This document shows positions 35,501 to 47,590 of a stretch of DNA of 64,000 nucleotides, piece by piece. Source of the DNA: Cloeon dipterum (Eukaryota; Arthropoda; Insecta; Ephemeroptera; Baetidae); NCBI RefSeq assembly GCF_949628265.1, contig NC_088786.1, positions 20,047,681-20,111,680 on the forward strand, given 5' to 3'. The position numbers and the translations under genes were made by a program. Each line of letters starts with the position of its first letter. Position 1 is the first letter of the stretch. The notes beneath the pieces were generated by a model. That model was given only the letters and a program-made list of their open reading frames with translations, did no database searches and was not told the origin of the DNA.

Positions 35501-37772
35501 AAGAATACTTATTAAAAAAGGTCGTAAATTTGCAAAAAAAAAACTGTTTTATTTTGCAGACAGTTCTAAAAACAATTAATGGCTTTTAGAATCAATCATC
35601 ATTTTACCATCATTTTAACCATCATTTTTCAATAATAAAAATTTGCAGGTGCCAAAAGTAAATAAAAAAAACTATTCAAAATGCGTGTGTATAGTTACTT
35701 CCTTGGAGAAATAAAAATTAATTTAATCGAAGACTATAACGTTGGATTTCAAAAATTGATCCTCGCTATTCCTGCTATAAAAAGACTAAGAAATCCATGA
35801 AATTATTTCTATGCATTGAAACCAGTTTTTGTGCAATAAATTTCTTTTAATGTAAATATTTCAGCCAGTTTGCTCGGCTTTGGTTGCGTGCTTGACTCGC
35901 AGTGCCGAGACAGAGTGGAGAACAGTTCTTGCAGGAACGGCTCGTGCAGGTGCGACGCTGGTTTCGTCCCTTTCAAGCGACACGCGTGCCTTCCACGTAA
36001 GCGATTTGCCAAATAAAACAAGAATCCTCTTTAACAAACAATTTCCTGCTGGACAGCGGCCCAGTTGGGCAAAATCTGCTACTCGGAGGAGCAATGCCGC
36101 ATGTGGGACTCGGACTCGAAGTGCGAATACATCATTCCCAATGTTATTGGCCGGTGTCAGTGCACGGCTGCGTCCCACCAGCTCGGCGTGCAGTGCTTGC
36201 CAAGGGCTGTCGATGTCGATCATAACGATAACAATGGTGAGCCTAATCTTTCCTTTGTCCTCAGCACGTCGTGCCAATTTCATAAGGAAAATTTTTGCCA
36301 TTTAAATTGAGGAAAGACGGAAGTGCAGGGTCGAATTGCCAATTTATACACATTATTTGTTCTTGAGCATTTCACGGCATCTCTTGCTGATCAAAAAGTT
36401 AAATAAATGAAAAAGTTCTAAAATTTTCTTAGCGGTTGAGATAAGCTCGTTCGAGAACTCGACGCCCGTGAGCTTGGGCCTACGGTGCATCAGCGACTCT
36501 CAGTGCAGTGCCGCCGACCCACATTCCCGCTGCCTGAACGGAATCTGCGACTGCAGATTCAACAATGGCTCAGCCGTGCCTCCCTGCAGTGCACTCAACA
36601 CTGGCTGCTACCCCGGAACCTTCCAGGTAAATAAAACACTCCTTAATTCAAGATCTAAAATTATTAATTTGGTCTTAAATAGAAAATTTCTAGATAAAAT
36701 GTAGATTTGGCCAATTTTTTTAAATATTTCAATATTTGGGCTCGTTAAAAAAATAACATTCCAACTAGATACTTTTAAATTCGCATCTAAGATGAATGCA
36801 ACCTGACTGGTCATTATTTCTAATTTTTTTATTTTTTTATTTTTAAATAAAGTATTTATTCCTGGTAGTGCCGAGCAACTGGTGCGTGCATCAGTTGGTT
36901 CTTCGTGTGCGACGGTCGAGCACACTGTGCTGACGGCTCGGACGAGGACGGCTGCAAAGGACCGCGGTGTCCACCATTGAGTTTCAAGTGCAAAAGCGGA
37001 GGCTGCGTCAGCCGTGCGTCACTGTGCGACGGCGTCAACGACTGCAAAGAGGGCGAAGACGAGCAGGGTTGCCAGGGGGAAAAGAGTAAGTCCTGTTCGA
37101 TTCGATTTAAAATATTTTATAACTTTTTGTTTAGCTTGTCCGTCGTACACGCTACGATGTCGAGGCTCTGCTGGTGAATCACGCTGCCTTCCTGAATATG
37201 AATTGTGCAACGCGGTCAAAGGGTGTCCCGACGGCAGTGACGAGGTATTACAATTTTAAAAATTTTTGAATCTTTTTTCATCATTTCCCATCCTTTAACT
37301 TCACTTTTATGTTGTTTTTAGAAAAGAAAAAATAATTTTAAATTAGTTTACACCGAGGAGATGAAGTCACTTTTTTAAATTTTCGTATTTCTCTTCATTT
37401 TCTTTTAATTTTTCTTTACTATTTCAGAATTAAGTTCACTTATACCAAATTGGCGTTTTCGTTCAGTGAAAAGTTACCATTAAATTATTTTATAAATAAT
37501 AAATTAGAAATAATTGTTGCAGATGAGGTCAGTGTGTCGAGGAAAAAGAGGAAAAGGAATACCCGGCCTGACAAATACTCCAAATTGCCCATTCCGTTGT
37601 GCGAATGGAAGATGTAGGTCCTCTGCAGTTATTTGCTCTGGAAGAGATGGTTGTGGAGATAACTCGGATGAAGAGCAGTGCTCTATATGCAGTGAGTACA
37701 ACTTTCTCTCCTTAAACTTTGTGCCTTATATATTATCTTTTGTACTTATTTTCAGAGTGTCCATCATCATAG
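32596..37772 (+). CDS. Secreted EB-module and LDLa-repeat protein
   Basis: Nine exons (32596-32616, 34676-34856, 35865-35996, 36057-36236, 36433-36626, 36869-37085, 37135-37244, 37523-37691, 37756-37772) close as 406 residues. The signal peptide is split over exons 1 and 2 (MAAFNLL then [16 protein letters not shown]). Exons 2 to 5 each carry one EB-like cysteine module of the form C-x(5)-C-x(n)-C-x(4)-C-x-C, such as CHHDEDC...CDEGRCEC and CISDSQC...CLNGICDC. Exons 6 to 8 hold four LDLa repeats with the Ca-binding acidic end, for example [16 protein letters not shown] and [16 protein letters not shown]. The terminal exon is six codons. There is no transmembrane segment, so the protein is probably secreted. 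I do not recognise a named orthologue. EB and LDLa modules bind ligands or Ca, but no function is claimed. AATAAA lies at 37903-37908. Confidence 0.85.
33487..33690 (-). mobile_element. SINE body fragment, 5S-headless copy
   Basis: Homologous in block order to 33860-34110: a 'taacacc...ggataacata' block, 'ttgcctcc', 'agacat' and an 'aaggtgcaaa...ccagcaagt-gcgagtctgc' block. It lacks the 5S-like head of its neighbour. It is antisense within intron 1 of the EB/LDLa gene. Confidence 0.65.
33860..34220 (-). mobile_element. 5S-rRNA-derived SINE (SINE3-like)
   Basis: Read on the minus strand, 34220-34120 aligns along much of insect 5S rRNA. It contains ggttctcgt, then gatcaccgaagttaagca, then a gtggatgggtgaccg block, matching the 5S internal promoter (box A, intermediate element, box C) in the right order with a few small differences. 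A non-5S body follows (34115 down to about 33860) that recurs at 33487-33690 and partly at 39225-39310. A 5S head joined to a repeated body, with no coding potential, is the structure of 5S-derived SINEs transcribed by Pol III. The 3' end is approximate. Confidence 0.8.
34915..34945 (+). repeat. (GTGC)n/(GT)n microsatellite
   Basis: Tandem gtgc units grade into gt dinucleotides immediately downstream of exon 2 of the EB/LDLa gene. Confidence 0.9.
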
Positions 37773-39224
37773 AGGATTACGGAAAATATTTAAAAACGTA
37801 CACTCAACTCGGAGAATAGAACTTCATAAAATATTTAAATTAACATCAACACTATTTCTTGCGTGTTTAGAAAAATCTTGTGTAATATATTATCATCATG
37901 AAAATAAATTAAAAAATATATGTAAATAAATTGTTTGTTTCTTTGTGTAGAGTGTATTTCCTACAAAAATAATTAATTTTATACCGTTTATTACCTGGCA
38001 TTCCCTAAGGTAAAAACCGCTCTTGCTCTTGGTATCAAAAATTGGAATGACCCAAAATACAGTATACGAGAAAGCAATCAGGTGAGTGCTAAAAATTCCT
38101 GCGGTCCTAATAGACTGGCACAGAGCTAGCGCGCATTGGCCGAAATGACATTAAACGTTGAATACGGCGGCGCGGCAGGGTCGTGAGGTCACGGTTAGCG
38201 GCCTTGGCTGGCGAATACTACATAAAAGATGCAAATTGCTCAGCACGCAGACGCTCACGCGGCGATCAAGGGACATTATTTATGGAAACAGAAGATACGC
38301 GAGAGGCTAAACAAATTTCACTCGAGTCGAGTATTCTCGAACAGGAGAGCAGACACGCACGAAAACAAAAGCGATGACGTCTGAATTCGTTTAAAATATA
38401 TACATATGTACATTTAATAGCACCGCCTGCAGTCCCTGCTCTTGAACTTGCACGCGTGAAACTCAATTGTCCGAATATGCATGCATAATTTGACGGATAA
38501 TGAGGGGCTTGATTAAACGATCGTGCTGCATTGACGTCAGCTGGCCGAGAAGATTCTTTTTTGCACCCGCGAGACAGGCATCACGGCACACTAGATTCCC
38601 GACTTTTCGGAGCAGACTGGGTGAGCTCGGTTAAAATTGCCTCTTGCCGCCTCACTGAGAAAAGCAAGATCCCTGTCATTATTTATGCCAGTTTGGCAGC
38701 CGCACGAAAAAGGGCTCTGCTTCAGACACCGATTTTCCGCATTTAAAGACGGTGAAATATATAGTGTAAAATATCTCCAAGGTTTTTAAGATAGATTTAA
38801 CATAGGAAATCCATTTCATTATTAATTTATTAAAATCTTGGTGTCACCTTTGACAACAACAATTTTCCTATGAATATTTTTCTATCAGAGTTAAATAGGC
38901 AAATTTTAAATTTTGGAATATTTTGGTACAGTGGCGTCAGAGAATTGTAAAATGGAATTAAAACGCTTTTGACCTTCTGATCAAGCTAAATACATGGGGA
39001 GATCAATTATGCTGAAAATTATGCTGAAAAATGTGAATTTTCAAGGTAACACCAAAATTTGGTAGTTACAAGCACTTGTTTTTAAGGGTTAAAAAGAGGG
39101 ATGATTGCTCAGCAGATTTTAATTATGCTGATTTCAATGGTTTACGTGTTATATGAATTGCTTCTAACTTACGAAAAATGCACTTTTTCACCTTTCATTA
39201 ATTTATAACCTCTCTCAGCATTTC

Positions 39225-39310
39225 CCGTGGGCTTATGAGCTCAACGGGTGCGAATAACACCGCCGAGCGGATTACATAGGGCCGCAGAGGAGCTTAAGTT
39301 TCGATGGGGT
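39225..39310 (-). mobile_element. SINE body fragment
   Basis: Shares 'gaataacaccgc' with a 'cggattacatag' block and 'gccgcagaggagctt' with 33507-33570, in the same orientation. It is truncated, with no 5S-like head. Confidence 0.55.
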
Positions 39311-39354
39311 GGAAAATGAGCTGACACCCTTGCACTGCTACAACTATCTAGGGG

Positions 39355-39480
39355 AGACTGAGACGAGTCTAACAGTATGCAGTTTTTGAAAATCTGACCA
39401 TTGGAATCTGAGATTTAGGCGTTACAAAAGTTTTCATAAAATCGAAAACTTTATAGTTTTTGGATAATGTTTTCTAATTG
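39355..39480 (+). repeat. Interspersed repeat, family R1, copy 2
   Basis: Starts with 'gagacgagtctaacagt' and 'atgcagttttt', the same opening as at 43708, followed by a 'gagatttaggcgttacaaaa' stretch in the same relative place. Confidence 0.55.
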
Positions 39481-40546
39481 TTCTTAAAATAATGAGAAAA
39501 AACACTTGATTTTGGCTATGTACTGCTACACCTGTTTTTTTAACTCTATACAAAATGAAAAAGCCAAAACTCGATAAATTGGAGGCGTCTTAATTTTCAA
39601 ATTAGATTTTGAAAACGACATAACGATTTTAGTGACTTTGACCTAACACTTTGAGGTCAACTTAAAAGTTGTTTAGATTGACGAGACAAGTTAAATATTG
39701 TCCGAATTTTTGTTCCGTGATCAGCCTGATACTAAAAAATCCTGAGATTTTTGCTTTGAAATGCCTCTAGATTTTATCAGGAAATTCTCGTTGGTTATCT
39801 CTATGGGCTACAGAGGAAAAAAATCATAAAAACCCAAGGAAAAAATATTTGCTCCTTGGGGAGACATTGGCTCTTCAAACCAAAATTAGTCAAAATTTAT
39901 CAAAGTAGGACTGTTTCAATTTTGAAATTGTTGACATTTTTCCAACCAAACCGTCGAAATAATCGAATCTAAATATTAGTTAGAGCCAAATTAAAAACTA
40001 AAAAAAAATATGTAAAGATTTCTCGAAAGGCTGACAAACTTCCTTGTTTTTCTCTCTTCACACTGACTTATGCAAGATCCTGCCAGACCAAATCCCATTT
40101 GTTAGCATAATTTTATTTTCCTGCGAATAACCACTAGAGATTTTTCCCCTGGTGTAGCAGTTCTCGTTAGCGCACATTCACGCCGCGTAATTTATTTGAC
40201 GACTCTAGCAGCACACCTCCCGTGTTTTGGCCCAAAAAGGCGAGAGGCTTACGTCAGACGAAACCTGATCTCGGGTCAAAATCATTTCCAGATCGGGAAG
40301 ATTAGCCAAAGTCGCCGCTGCCGCTGCCGCTTGAGTGCGGGGGCGCTAATTTATGCTCGTCAAGAGCGCGTCGGGGGCCAGGGTCCCAACCTTCGGATGA
40401 CACCTTTGCTGTCGTCGTCCGCTCGAATAAAATTCTTCCGAAAACAGGAACATCTCTTTCAGCTGCTGGACCTTTCCGCGCGGCGGTGCACACGTTCGGC
40501 GACCCAAGGCCGCGGCCGCTCGCATGAGGGTGGCGGTCGGACGGGT

Positions 40547-40553
40547 TATAAAT
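40547..40553 (+). promoter_or_regulatory. Orphan TATA-like box in a GC-rich island
   Basis: TATAAAT sits downstream of a CpG-rich 300-bp stretch and upstream of a GC-rich segment. No coding gene starts nearby on this strand. The next + strand gene is 7 kb away, so this could drive a noncoding RNA or a distal 5' exon, or be chance. Confidence 0.25.
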
Positions 40554-43404
40554 GTGAAGGCCGCGAGCAGACATTTGTACGCGTGCGGCGCGACCGGCGA
40601 CCAAATCGCAAGCGGCCACCATCCATTATCCTCTCTTCACATCACTGCTGCTTCTGCAGCTGCACCTGGCCCCGAGAACCAAACACAGTGCGAGCCTTTA
40701 GATCTCAAATTAGTGTTAATTCATATCTCAAATAAATTTGAGACTAATTAACCTAGTGATATGTGTGACAAATGACTTTCTTGCAGAATTAATTTTCCAC
40801 TGAGTGAATGAATACAAAAATAAATCAGATCTGATTTATATTTGTATTCAGAGATAAAGTACTACGACTAACAAAAGACTATTTTCATCGTTGGATCTCT
40901 GAAAATGGCAAATTTGGACTAAAATAATTTCTGTTGAAATTAAATGAATTAAATGCAGCCATTTCTACAAGAAAGCGTTGTTCTTTTTGTATTTTGAAAG
41001 AAAAATAAACAGCTCACCACCGCACACAAAATATTCCAAAACGTTTCATACTTTTGGATGGGCTCTAAATTTTATTTTGAAAAATCAAGTAGAGAAGAAT
41101 GAAAACTTCAATTGCATCCCGCACAAAGTAGAACCTTATAGTTTTCTATAAAATTTGTTTGTTTGAAATTCTGTGCAAATGAAAATTCAGGGCAAAAATA
41201 TTCGTTCTTCTTATTGAGCTAGTATTTCTTAGCAATTAATTCGATATAATAACTCTCTCGCCGAGAGTGACTTTTAATCGTCCTATTCTGAAAATGTACG
41301 TCTCAGTCGTAGTGTTGAGGCTCAAATGGGCAAATACACACACTTACGTCAGTGCCTGGTGGATGACACGCGCGCAAGTGCATCCTGGCAAGTTCATTGC
41401 CGATCGAGAGTCGCGCATGTGTCCACGCGGGATGCAGCGCTGGCGCTTAAGGAAATGGGAAGCAGCAGCGTGGATGCCAATAAATCTGCAGCGGAGGCGA
41501 TACGACTAATTGTTTATCTCGTGCGTGTCTTATTTACGAGCGACGGGAAGTGTAGGCGAGTGGAAAAGTAGTTGCAATTAGCAAACCTGTTTACGGAAGA
41601 ATTTCGGGGATTTTATTTTCTCGACAGCGGATTGAGACGCGCAGTAAAATGGGATTTAGTTGTCAGATTTAATGTTTTCATTCGCGTCGCACTTCGTTTC
41701 CGTCGGCTTTCGTCTTGAGTGGAATCGTAAATGAGAAATCAAAGGTTTGTGTCAAGCTCCGAAAGTGGAGAAAAAATCTGGAATTATTTTAATTTCATTT
41801 TTAAAAAGGATGAACGTTCTGTGAGTGATTTTTTAATTTTTAATCATGTTTTATTCTATTAATAAAATTTATAAAAATCAGGTTCATTGATTGTAAACTA
41901 TGTTGTTGGTAATTTCGGTATTGAACGAACCCACCATTTCGGTACAAGTCTGATTCCACTTAATCCTGAAATATAGAACTAATTATGAAATTTGAGTATT
42001 TTGCTCCAAATTCTAATATTAAGAATGTGGAAAGAGATAGTGATTCAAAATAATTCGGAGAGTAAAATATAGCTCCTCTCTTTAGATCAACCTTTTATGC
42101 AGATTAAATATTTTAAATGTTCACAAACTGCTAATTCTTATTAAAAAAATGTTCTACAGACTGTGATAAAAATAATTTCACACACATCATGCACTTTTCT
42201 GGCAATCCGCGAGTGTTGTTTCACTCTTTGCCAAGGATGCTTCGCGAATGTCAATTTCTGTGAGTCATCACAAATTTATTTACAACGTTCCGAATGGTCT
42301 GGCAAAAGTAATGTGGAAATTCACACCATCTATTTATTAATTCTCTTTTCAACTCAGGGAATTCCCGATGAGCGAATTTTTTCATGCGAGATGCGGATGG
42401 GAGCGAATCGGAATCGATGCGAATGGAAACGGATAAATAAAAAGTGCACGAAGAATGATGACGTACACGTTGCGGTAATTTCGCTGCGAGTTGGTTTAAA
42501 AATAAATATCCATCTGTCGGTCGCTGCAGGCGTTCACGTCTCCATTCTTCTCGCCGCGCAAATAAACAGTTCCGGCTCTGATTTGAGAAAAAAGGATTAT
42601 TTGTTGAGAGCTCCATTTGCATAATCACAGCCTCCATTGTTGTTGAGCTCTCTTGTCAGGTATGCTATAGTTGTTGGGATCCGAAAATAAATGCGTTGGA
42701 TCATTTTATGTTTTTCTTTCTCGTAAAGAGAATCTAGTCACGAACAAGAAAAACGGACTTTTTAACAAAAAGACTCTGGGGGAGGATTCCTCATATAGAA
42801 TTCCATACAGGAACATTGCTAAAATTCTTAAAACGAGAAAAATATTGATTGGTTCTTAATTTTGATTAGCTGAGGGAAACAAATCTTGAAACCGTTAAAT
42901 TCATTTTGAGCAAAAAACAACACAAAGTATAATTAATTTTTCGATTTTTCTCGTTTTTTTGTACTTTTGAAAATTGATATATTTCTTAAGTTTCACAATA
43001 AATCATTTGAGATTATTTTCAAATGACCAAACAGAGATATCTGATTAAATTCAAAACAGTATTTTAAGCTATCAACGAGCTACAAGCAGTCTTTCTAGTA
43101 AGTTAAAAAAATAAAAATGTCATATCTCCTGTTGGAAATTTGTGTTTGGTTTTTTTTGTCACGAAAATAATCTCTCCTTTGATAGAAAAAATAAAATAGG
43201 CATAAATTTTCGATGATACTTTTTTATCCGAGAGCTCAATCAAGTCCTGGAGCCAATCGACCGAGGAAACCGGCTAGAAATGTCTCGGCGTAATATTTTC
43301 ACGAGCCGAGCAAGCGAAACACACGCAAAAGAGCAACTGGTTCTGGCGACAAAGGTGATAAATATAAAAGAAAATCTGCTGCGCAATTGAAACAAAACAT
43401 GGAG

Positions 43405-43505
<101 letters not shown>

Positions 43506-43689
43506 TAGAATTTCAAGACTAAATTTGGGACGAACCAAAAGTGAGCGGGGCAGCATGGTAAAAAAACATATAGGAGTAAAAATTCAATAAGAGTAGCGGA
43601 TATGGAAAACGAGAATGTCCTCTGGTGGATTTTTAGGGTGAAAGTTTTTCTTTCTATTGCAGGTTGTTATGTACATTCTTTATCCAAAA

Positions 43690-44120
43690 TACCCTTCAGC
43701 TGGTCAGACGAGGTTGAGACGAGTCTAACGGTGTGCAGTTTTAGTAATCCACTTGATTAAAACCCAACATTTGGAGTGACAAAATATGCAAAACACGAAA
43801 AAATCGAAAAAAATCGTGTTTTTTTTTCGAGTTTTTAAGTGGAGTTTCTCTGAAACAAGAAGGACACCATTATGAAGCGTTCACGCCAATTCACACACAA
43901 TTCTTAAGCACATTTTAACAATTCAAAATCTTGAGCTATTTTCCAAAATTTCAATTAGAAGCCGAAATTACTAGTGCAAACTTTTGACTGACCTAGGACA
44001 AATTGGGTGTCAGTTCGATTGGGCCCAGCGAGAGGAATCCAAAACACATATCATTTTTTAGATTGCACCTAGGAGAGATTAGATACTGAGGTCTCAAAGT
44101 TTTCCAAAAAAAGTTTTCGT
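43690..44120 (+). repeat. Interspersed repeat, family R1, copy 3
   Basis: Begins with 'gagacgagtctaacggt' and 'gtgcagtttt' like copy 2. It continues with the 'cttaagcacattttaa', 'atcttgagct', 'cctagg' and 'gagaggaatc' blocks of copy 1, so it links the two into one family. Confidence 0.6.
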
Positions 44121-44581
44121 AAAAATAAATAATTTGAAAAAAAAAACTAATTTTGACGCAAAAAATGATTACTGGTGCAAATTTTGTAGAGTTTGCTTGA
44201 CCTAATGCTATTTTTCCCCTAATTACCTGGGATATTACGTAAATTTAAAATCATTTTTGTACGTTCATTAAAAGCATAAAAATAAATATGGATCACTTCC
44301 AGGAGACTTTGTTGTATTCTGCCGACAGATTAAATACAAGCAAATTCCAACATTTGCCGCAAACGTAACGTATTTACGGAGTGCACTCATAACCAATTTA
44401 TCAATTATGCTCGGATCATTTTACAAACAAGTCCAGTAGTGGCGCGCGAAAAAGAAAGAGATCCTGTTTAGAGCACCAGAAAAAGGTCGTCTCTCTCTTT
44501 GCGCGGCGAGAACGGGTTGAAATATTTTTGCGTTGGCATCATGTAAACATCGTAGTAAATATTATTAAAATGCTAATCCGT

Positions 44582-44612
44582 TGCTGCTGCTGCTGCTGCC
44601 GCCGCCGCCGCT
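44582..44612 (+). repeat. (GCT)n-(GCC)n trinucleotide tract
   Basis: A run of gct triplets passes directly into gcc triplets, at the left edge of a GC-rich island reaching about 44880. Confidence 0.95.
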
Positions 44613-45439
44613 TATTATGGCAAATATCTGAGAAGGGTCACCGGAGGTGTGAGGAGGAAAGTGTTTTGTTCGCCGCGGCATGATGAAGCACCGCTCGCTG
44701 ACGCCGTGTCCGACCGGCGCCGCGTGGAATGCGGACCCTGCGCCGTGGTCGCCGCCGCGACGCTCCACCAGCCGTTCGCTCGCTGCCTCCAAAGTCGCGC
44801 GTATGCTAATTAGACGATTAATTGCATGCCCACTCGTCCGTCCAGACATTTCGCGTGCCACAGAGAGAGAGAGAGAAAAAGCGCGGTTTTATCTCACAGA
44901 GGCGCCAACTGCAATTCCCATAGAAAATTCTTTTTTTTATTAATTTAATACCTGAAAAAAATATTTAGAAGTAAAGGAAATTAGACAGAACAGGTTGAAG
45001 AATTCCTTCAAAAGGGCCGATATTTCAAATAACTTGCCCAAAATTTTTCCCGTCATATCAAGCTCTTGATTTTCATTAAATTTTGGTGGTTTTGACCCAA
45101 AAATATTCAGTAAATATTTGAACCACATTTTGAGGTCTTATTATTGTGCTATTTGAAAAACTCAAAATCGACTATTCCTCGGAATCTATTAAAGATGCCA
45201 AGTTGAAACAATAACGTGTTATGCCAATCAACTTTTGAGAAAAAACAATTTTCAATTTTGAGTTTCAAATAGAATTTAGAAAAAAGAAGCACATTTTTCA
45301 TATTTTTTGTTGAATGCGAAAAAATGTTGTAAATTGTAATATTAATCTATCCTGGAATTCTCGCGACGGTGTTTAATTTCATTTTTGAGATATTTTTAGG
45401 TCATAATCTGGCTTTGAGTCGAAAATCGAAACATTAAAT

Positions 45440-45510
45440 GAACTCGAAATCTCATCTTCCGCAAACATTCAAAAACTGCATAACTTTAACTCGTCTTGAT
45501 GCCCCTGATG
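45440..45510 (-). repeat. Interspersed repeat, family R1, copy 4 (inverted)
   Basis: On the minus strand it reads 'gacgagttaaagttatgcag' followed by 'tttttgaa' and 'tgagattt', matching the opening of copy 2 in order. It is a short fragment. Confidence 0.45.
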
Positions 45511-47534
45511 AGCCAAAAAGGTTTCAGGGTGGCAACCCCCACCTCATTTCATCCTTTCTCCTCACCTCGCCTCATAAGAATAAATTCATTTTTCCAGTGC
45601 TAATTGCTCTGTAGTTGGCCCTGAACATTTGGAATCACCTTAAAAATGGTATTACACACCCTTCTCCATCAACCCCTAACTCACCCCCTCAAAAATTACC
45701 GTGTGTCAATACAACAACGTCAGCTTTAGCAGTTTTTAATGCTACGTTGACTAAATATAAGCTCTTTGTAACCTTCAAACAAATGAAAAAGTCAAAACAA
45801 AATTAGATTAACCTCACAAATTCAAAAAGGTAAATTTTGAGACAGACGCAAACAGTGTTTTGATACAGAAGGACTTGTCCAATTTTTAATTATTTATATT
45901 TTAGTGAGTTTTTTCATTGAGGATTGTAATATACGATTCAATTTTTGCATCCCGAAGGGACGACCGACAATCGTGCCCACATTCCGAAAAGGTGCAATAA
46001 AACGTGCCTTTTTAGTATTCTACTCGATCTTTTGCTTGTCAACAATAATTGCATTCCAGCAAAACATGTCACATTCCAAAATACCGGATTCATTGCCCCA
46101 TTCAGACGGCCTTTGGAATTATCTGCCTTTTTTTTCTTTTCGCACCTCAACGAGCAGAGTGGAATCTCCTTCCTCTAAATCACGAAATCTCGCCAATCCA
46201 TTGTCTGCAGTGCCATTGTAGGCAAGGTCTCGTCGGCCGGCTGCTGGCGCCGCGTTGGAAATTGATTCCGTCTGCCGGGCTTTATTTCAATTTTTGCACT
46301 AAGCCTGCCGACAGGTGCGATTTTTCACCGCGAAATTTAAGCATGAGGAAATTTCGCAGACGGGATTCCTTTTGACGTGATTTTACGACTGCAGTGAAAT
46401 TTTAACCAAGAAGGTGAAAAGCGGTTTTTGATTGAGCATGTTTCTAGGGATATTTTTCACTTTCTTTTGCACGAAATGAAGCTATATATACATTTAATAA
46501 AATAAACTATGTGTTTTATTTTTCAAGCGGATGGAAAGGGGGTTGAAAGGGTCGAGGCATTTAGGGAACATAAACAGGCCCAGATTAGTTTTAAATTTCA
46601 TATCTATTTTCGAAATCTTAGCCAAAACATCTTTTATTTTCTTGCAAATGGCTGTGACAGAAAGTAAATCGTTGACAAATATGAATTTTAATATTTAAAA
46701 GTTAATTCTATCTTGATCGTTGACCTACTAACTCAGAAATGTACAGAATTTTTGTTTGTTTCAAGAAAGATGTCGTCAAACGCTCCAAAGTTCAATTCAA
46801 TTATGTTTACGGTTATTATGCGTTTTCGGTTTTTGTCAGTAAATTTATTGTTTGCAACGTTCCAAATACAGCCAATCCAGAGGAAGGAGTTTTCAGCTGG
46901 TGCTTTTCATTTGAAACATAGACGTTTACATTAAAGTAGCACTGGAATTTCATTTTTGACAGGGCCAATTGATTCCATGGTGGAAAAATTGAATTATTTC
47001 ATGTTGAGCCAATGGTTTCTTATTCTTAGCGTTTTTGTCGTTCAATCTTAAAAAAATTAAAACAAAAAAACTAGTTTTGTAAAGGAAAAGTCTGAGATTT
47101 GGATTGTTTCTATTTTTTGTGTAAGTTCCAATATAAATTTTAGATAATGTAGTAAGACTATTAAAATAAAATAAGATTTTGAAGATTGTGTTAGTTTTAA
47201 TTTTTATTCTGTATCGATCCTTTGATCCGACTCGGAGAGCAACATTTTCCAGCTCTCCGTGGATGTTACCATTTCGGTGGTCCGACTCCCACGCGCCACA
47301 TTCTGTTCTCTCCTTTAATCTCTATTTCTCTGGTGCCGACAGGCGTGCAGCAATAGTTATTATCGAGGCAAACGCGAGCGCGAGGATGACGTCAACGAGC
47401 GCGGAGCACGACGCGGCTGCGACGCGGATGGTAATCTGCCCGCATGCATCCTTCCTCGGCCCGCGAAACTGATGGCCCGGCCGCGCAGGAGTCGTCGTCG
47501 GCGCCCCTAGCGGCCGACGCGGCAAAGTGTCAGG

Positions 47535-47541
47535 TATAAAG
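47535..47541 (+). promoter_or_regulatory. TATA box of the secreted-protein gene
   Basis: TATAAAG lies 56 bases before the ATG at 47591, inside a GC-rich block. Transcription would start near 47565, leaving a 5' UTR of roughly 25 bases. This is a strong, focused promoter arrangement, unlike the TATA-less housekeeping genes on the left. Confidence 0.65.
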
Positions 47542-47590
47542 GGCGCTCGCTCGTGGTGTGGGCAAAGAGACAGGTGCCGCACTCAGAGAA

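Noticed and set aside
40196-40735. 179-codon open frame in the gene desert
   Set aside because: Arg/Ser-rich translation of a GC-rich island; no homology, start context or splice signals to support a protein.
42163-42637. Overlapping open frames on both strands
   Set aside because: Neither translation shows a recognisable domain or a biased codon pattern, and both overlap fully, as chance frames do.
44565-44861. 98-codon minus-strand open frame with Gly and Ser runs
   Set aside because: The runs come from the GCC/GCT tract and the rest from a GC island; no splice donor or domain supports it.
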